From an uncultured Brevibacterium sp. (GTDB lineage: Bacteria > Actinomycetota > Actinomycetes > Actinomycetales > Brevibacteriaceae): a stretch of DNA of 8,818 bases. The stretch spans positions 1-8,818 of the forward strand of contig CABTZC010000068.1 in assembly GCA_902489185.1 (NCBI GenBank). Direction: 5' to 3'. The notes beneath the pieces are model-generated. The model saw nothing but the letters and a program-made list of their open reading frames with translations. It did not search any database and was not told the DNA's origin. The number at the start of each line of letters is the position of its first letter. The first letter of the stretch is position 1. Shown piece by piece: positions 6,030 to 8,818 of this stretch. Position numbers and translations under genes: made by a program.

Positions 6030-6068
6030 CTTCCATCATCCCGGTGTAGTCGGGAGGTCAGATGGAAG
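6030..6068 (+). promoter_or_regulatory. Candidate hairpin sequestering the ribD RBS and start codon
   Basis: CTTCCATC (6030-6037) pairs perfectly with GATGGAAG (6061-6068), which contains the ribD ATG at 6062-6064. Nested inside, TCCCG (6039-6043) pairs with CGGGA (6051-6055), covering most of the Shine-Dalgarno sequence GGGAGG (6052-6057). The loop is 7 bases. Together they make 13 base pairs that would block translation initiation. An alternative partner for the same left arm, GGTGGAA (6005-6011), pairs with TTCCATC (6031-6037) over 7 base pairs with one G-U and would free the start site. Confidence 0.55.
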
Positions 6069-7099
6069 CTCTTCACTCAGCCACACGCGCAGCCCTTGAC
6101 GCCGCAACCCGTGGCGTCCGCGGCGCAAATCCTCTGGTAGGCGCAACAGTGCTGTGGGACGACGGCACGTTCACCACCGGCTACCACGCAGGCGCAGGCA
6201 CCCCGCACGCGGAACCTGACGCAATCCACAACGCTTCTCCACGCTCAACAACCGGGGCCACCCTAGTTGTCACGCTCGAACCCTGCTCCCACACCGGACG
6301 CACCGGCCCGTGTACCCAAGCCATCATCGACGCTGGCATCACACGGGTCGTCATCGCCAGCCGTGACCCCAACCCTCAGGCTTCGGGAGGCGCCCAGATC
6401 CTCACCGAGGCGGGTGTGGAGGTCCTGTTCCTCAACAACCTCGGGCCCCAATGGGCGCACGATCTGACGACCCGCGCACACAACCTCAACGCCCGCTGGT
6501 TCACGGCCATCACACACAACCGGCCGTTCATCACCGCGAAGATTGCGCAGAGTCTGGACGGGTGTGTGGCTGCTCGCGACCGCACGAGTCAGTGGATTAC
6601 GGGGCCGGAGTCACGTGCGCACGCGCATCTGACGCGCGCCCGGGTGGACGCAATCGCGGTAGGCACCGGCACGGCCCACGCCGACAACCCGCGCCTGACC
6701 GCCCGGTCTGGTGCTGCCGGGCAGGCTGGCACTGACCTCGGCTCCCCGTATCAACCCATCCCCGTGGTCTTCGGGTCAACGCCCCTACCTGCGGACTCGC
6801 ACCTCGCCCGCAACCCGCGCACGCTCACGTACACGGAGGTTGGTGCGGGGTTGCGTGACCTCCGCCGCCGAGGTGTTTCCCACCTTCTCGTGGAAGGCGG
6901 CCCCACGCTGATGGCCCACTTTCTGCAACACGATCTGGTCGATGAACTCCACGTGTACACCGCGCCACTGCTGCTAGGCGACGGGATCCGCTCCCCCCTC
7001 AACGTGGACACTTTGGCTCACGGCCTCAGATTTGTTCCCGATGCCCCGCCTGAAGCGCTGGGCTCCGATACCTTTACCCGCTTCATGAAAGAGGTGTGA
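6062..7099 (+). CDS. ribD: Bifunctional pyrimidine deaminase/reductase RibD
   Basis: A 345-residue enzyme catalysing two consecutive cytosolic steps of riboflavin synthesis: deamination of the GTP-derived diaminopyrimidine, then NADPH-dependent reduction of its ribosyl side chain. The N-terminal deaminase domain (about 1-145) shows NPLVGA (23-28), HAE (49-51) and PCSHTGRTGPC with Cys75 and Cys84, the usual zinc ligands and catalytic Glu. The reductase domain (about 155-345) shows ITAKIAQSLDG (157-167), WITGPES (178-184), VGTGTAHADNPRLTAR (200-215) and LLVEGGPTL (275-283). HAEPDAI replaces the more usual HAEVxAL, a mild variation that keeps the ligands. The segment before LLVEGG is short but the core motifs are intact. 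The start is ATG 6062 with GGGAGG 4 bases upstream; both can be buried in the leader hairpin at 6030-6068. The TGA stop overlaps the ribE ATG by one base (TGATG). Confidence 0.96.
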   Translation: MEALHSATRAALDAATRGVRGANPLVGATVLWDDGTFTTGYHAGAGTPHAEPDAIHNASPRSTTGATLVVTLEPCSHTGRTGPCTQAIIDAGITRVVIASRDPNPQASGGAQILTEAGVEVLFLNNLGPQWAHDLTTRAHNLNARWFTAITHNRPFITAKIAQSLDGCVAARDRTSQWITGPESRAHAHLTRARVDAIAVGTGTAHADNPRLTARSGAAGQAGTDLGSPYQPIPVVFGSTPLPADSHLARNPRTLTYTEVGAGLRDLRRRGVSHLLVEGGPTLMAHFLQHDLVDELHVYTAPLLLGDGIRSPLNVDTLAHGLRFVPDAPPEALGSDTFTRFMKEV

Positions 7100-7743
7100 T
7101 GTTTACAGGAATTGTGCAAAAGGTAGTGCCGGTTCATGCCGTGGAGCACCGTGACGGTTATGCGCGGATCGTGCTGGACACCGGGGAGCTCACTGCGGAC
7201 CTGCCACCGGGCGGTTCGCTAGCGGTCAACGGCGTGTGCCTGACAGAAACCGAATCGCCCGCGAGCGCCAGCCGTTTCACGGCTCACGTCATGGAAGAGA
7301 CCCTGCGGCTCACCAACCTGGGTGGCCTAGGGGCTGGTTCTTTCGTCAATGTTGAGCGGTGCTTGGCCGTGACGGACAGGTTGGACGGTCACATTGTGCA
7401 AGGTCACGTGGACGCTGTGGGAGAAGTACTCGCGGTCACGGAACTGGCCGGCTCCCGAATTGTGCGCGTCTCCGTTCCCGAGCGTTTAGCACCGCTCATG
7501 GCAGTGAAAGGGTCGGTTGCGCTCAACGGGGTGAGCCTCACGATCACCGCGGTCAGTGACGCTAGCCCTCGGGCCGGGGAGGCATCTGCCCACTGGCTTG
7601 AAGTGTCCCTGATCCCCGCCACGTGCGAAAACACCACCTTCGGAACAGCCCAAGTGGGCGACCTGGTCAACATCGAAGCCGATGTTGTCGCCCGCTACAC
7701 CGCCCGCCTCAACCAGTTTGGTACGACAAAGGAAAACTCATGA
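7099..7743 (+). CDS. ribE: Riboflavin synthase alpha subunit
   Basis: A 214-residue enzyme that dismutates two molecules of 6,7-dimethyl-8-ribityllumazine into riboflavin and a pyrimidine that is recycled. It has the usual two lumazine-binding repeats. Repeat 1 starts at MFTGIVQ and holds LAVNGVCLT (41-49). The linker is GHIVQGHVD (97-105). Repeat 2 holds ALNGVSLT (141-148), LIPATCENTTFG (171-182) and GDLVNIEADVVARY (187-200). Length is normal for the family. The start is ATG 7099, giving the classic MFTGIV N-terminus; an in-frame GTG at 7096 would add one residue and is less likely. GAGG (7091-7094) within the end of ribD serves as ribosome site, and the one-base overlap with ribD suggests coupled translation. 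Its TGA (7741-7743) overlaps the next ATG. Some naming schemes call this gene ribC. Confidence 0.96.
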   Translation: MFTGIVQKVVPVHAVEHRDGYARIVLDTGELTADLPPGGSLAVNGVCLTETESPASASRFTAHVMEETLRLTNLGGLGAGSFVNVERCLAVTDRLDGHIVQGHVDAVGEVLAVTELAGSRIVRVSVPERLAPLMAVKGSVALNGVSLTITAVSDASPRAGEASAHWLEVSLIPATCENTTFGTAQVGDLVNIEADVVARYTARLNQFGTTKENS

Positions 7744-8818
7744 CTGAACTCGACTCAATCGACCACGCCATCGCCGAACTCACACGGGGCCGCCCCATCG
7801 TGGTGGTCGACGATGAGGACCGCGAAAACGAAGGCGATCTCATCATGCCCGCCCACACCGTCACACCGGAGTGGATGGGGTTCATGGTGAGGCACACCTC
7901 GGGCGTTATTTGCGTACCCATGCTGCCTGAACGGGCAGCGGAACTGGGCTTGCACCCCATGGTGGCCAACAACCAGGACCCCAAAGGCACCGCGTACACG
8001 GTCTCCTGTGACGCAGCCGCCGGAGTTTCGACCGGCATCAGCGCCGCCGACCGCGCACACACCGCAAACCTGCTGGCCAGCCCGGGCTCAACGACCTCGG
8101 ACTTCACCCGCCCCGGCCACATGTTCCCGCTCATCGCCAAGCCCGGTGGGGTACGCGAACGCAACGGGCACACGGAAGCCGGTGTCGAGTTTTCGCGCCT
8201 GGCCGGATTCGAACCCGTGGCGGTGATTGCAGAAATCGTCCACGACGACGGTTCCATGATGCGCACCCCTGATCTGCGCAGGTTCGCTGACCAGAACAAA
8301 CTCGCGCTCGTGTCCATCCACGACCTGACGCTTTGGCTCAATGCCCATGGCGCAACCCCGCACCCGCTCACCGGGCAGTGCAAGGTGACTGACACCTCGG
8401 CGGTTGACCTACCCACCCCGTGGGGCACGTTCTCCATGCGCGCGTGGACCGGTCCCAGCGGCGCGGAACACGTGACCTTGGAACGGCCCGGAGGCCAGCA
8501 GGACGCGCCTCTTGTTCGGGTGCATTCGGAGTGCGTGACCGGCGACGTTTTCGGGTCCATGCGCTGCGACTGCGGTGAACAGCTGCACGAATCCTTGCGC
8601 TTGATCAGCGAACATGGCGGGCTGCTGGTGTATGTGGGCGGGCACGAAGGCCGCGGCATTGGGCTGGCGAACAAGGTTCGCGCGTACGCGCTCCAGGATG
8701 CGGGGTTGGACACTTTGGATGCGAACACTCGGCTTGGCCTGCCTGCTGACGCGCGTTCCTACGCCGAGGCCGCCGCAGTTGTGCGCGCCTGCGGACTGAC
8801 CCGGGTGCGGCTTCTGAC
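7740..8818 (+). CDS. ribBA: RibBA: DHBP synthase / GTP cyclohydrolase II (3'-truncated by window)
   Basis: A fused enzyme making both riboflavin precursors. The first 359 residues are visible and the frame stays open to the right edge. The RibB domain (1 to about 205) converts ribulose 5-phosphate to 3,4-dihydroxy-2-butanone 4-phosphate and shows DDEDRENEGDL (24-34), STGISAADRA (97-106), TRPGHMFPL (123-131) and HTEAGVEFSRLAG (144-156). The RibA domain (from about 214) opens GTP and shows VRVHSECVTGDVFGSMRCDCGEQ with zinc ligands Cys265, Cys276 and Cys278, then GHEGRGIGLANKVRAYALQD (301-320), DANTRLGLPADARSY (327-341) with Arg339, and TRVRLL just before the cut, where TNNP would be expected next. 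The start is ATG 7740, overlapping the ribE stop by 4 bases (ATGA), with AAAGGA (7728-7733) as ribosome site. A ribH gene is likely to follow outside the window. Confidence 0.95.
   Translation, partial: MTELDSIDHAIAELTRGRPIVVVDDEDRENEGDLIMPAHTVTPEWMGFMVRHTSGVICVPMLPERAAELGLHPMVANNQDPKGTAYTVSCDAAAGVSTGISAADRAHTANLLASPGSTTSDFTRPGHMFPLIAKPGGVRERNGHTEAGVEFSRLAGFEPVAVIAEIVHDDGSMMRTPDLRRFADQNKLALVSIHDLTLWLNAHGATPHPLTGQCKVTDTSAVDLPTPWGTFSMRAWTGPSGAEHVTLERPGGQQDAPLVRVHSECVTGDVFGSMRCDCGEQLHESLRLISEHGGLLVYVGGHEGRGIGLANKVRAYALQDAGLDTLDANTRLGLPADARSYAEAAAVVRACGLTRVRLL

Noticed and set aside
7096..7098. GTG start for ribE one codon upstream
   Set aside because: ATG 7099 gives the conserved MFTGIV N-terminus and a better start codon with the same ribosome site.
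8640..8660. GGHEGRG in the RibA domain as a sign of an inactive enzyme
   Set aside because: The residues just before EGRG vary in the family (for example RQ, QQ or RGH), and the zinc cysteines and Arg339 are intact, so activity is expected.
7709..8728. 339-codon open frame on the minus strand
   Set aside because: It lies antisense to ribBA, whose domains and catalytic motifs are unmistakable. The minus frame is a GC-rich shadow with no recognisable domain.

Overview
The window is GC-rich, densely coded chromosomal DNA, read here as a high-GC actinobacterium. The family variants fit this: a lysozyme-like secreted protein of the NYGDRDSLGLFQQRPS type, a RecQ helicase carrying a C-terminal phosphoribosyltransferase-like domain, a possible leaderless promoter of the TANNNT type, and an FMN-riboswitch-led ribD-ribE-ribBA operon. 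The order Micrococcales is my guess and is not shown by the sequence. No transposase, integrase, phage gene, CRISPR array, tRNA or rRNA is visible.

Left part (1-1186): the 3' end of a membrane-protein gene on + runs into a strong hairpin terminator at 241-274. That hairpin is shared with a convergent minus-strand gene for a small exported lysozyme-fold protein. About 340 bases without a gene follow, holding short palindromes and a probable leaderless promoter.

Middle (1187-5747): a type-B carboxylesterase and a DedA/VTT-type membrane protein form a translationally coupled pair (ATGA overlap) on +. They converge on a minus-strand RecQ-family helicase. The 74-base gap between them holds two hairpins and a 10-bp direct repeat.

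Right part (5748-8818): recQ and the riboflavin operon diverge from an 81-base gap. The gap contains a well-formed sigma70-like promoter (5796-5824) and a 9-bp tandem repeat. The promoter leads directly into a canonical FMN riboswitch aptamer (5829-5953). The expression platform (5951-6068) is unusually rich: a small terminator-like hairpin with a competing antiterminator helix, and then a hairpin that would bury both the Shine-Dalgarno sequence and the start codon of ribD, with its own alternative pairing. ribD, ribE and ribBA follow with overlapping stop/start codons and encode the steps from GTP and ribulose 5-phosphate to riboflavin, except lumazine synthase (ribH). ribH is expected beyond the right edge, where ribBA is cut off.

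I see no clearly new protein system. The most interesting signal is the apparently two-layer (transcription plus translation) switch downstream of the FMN aptamer. Secondary items are the RecQ-PRTase fusion with a degenerate PRPP loop and the small regulatory-looking repeats in the intergenic regions.
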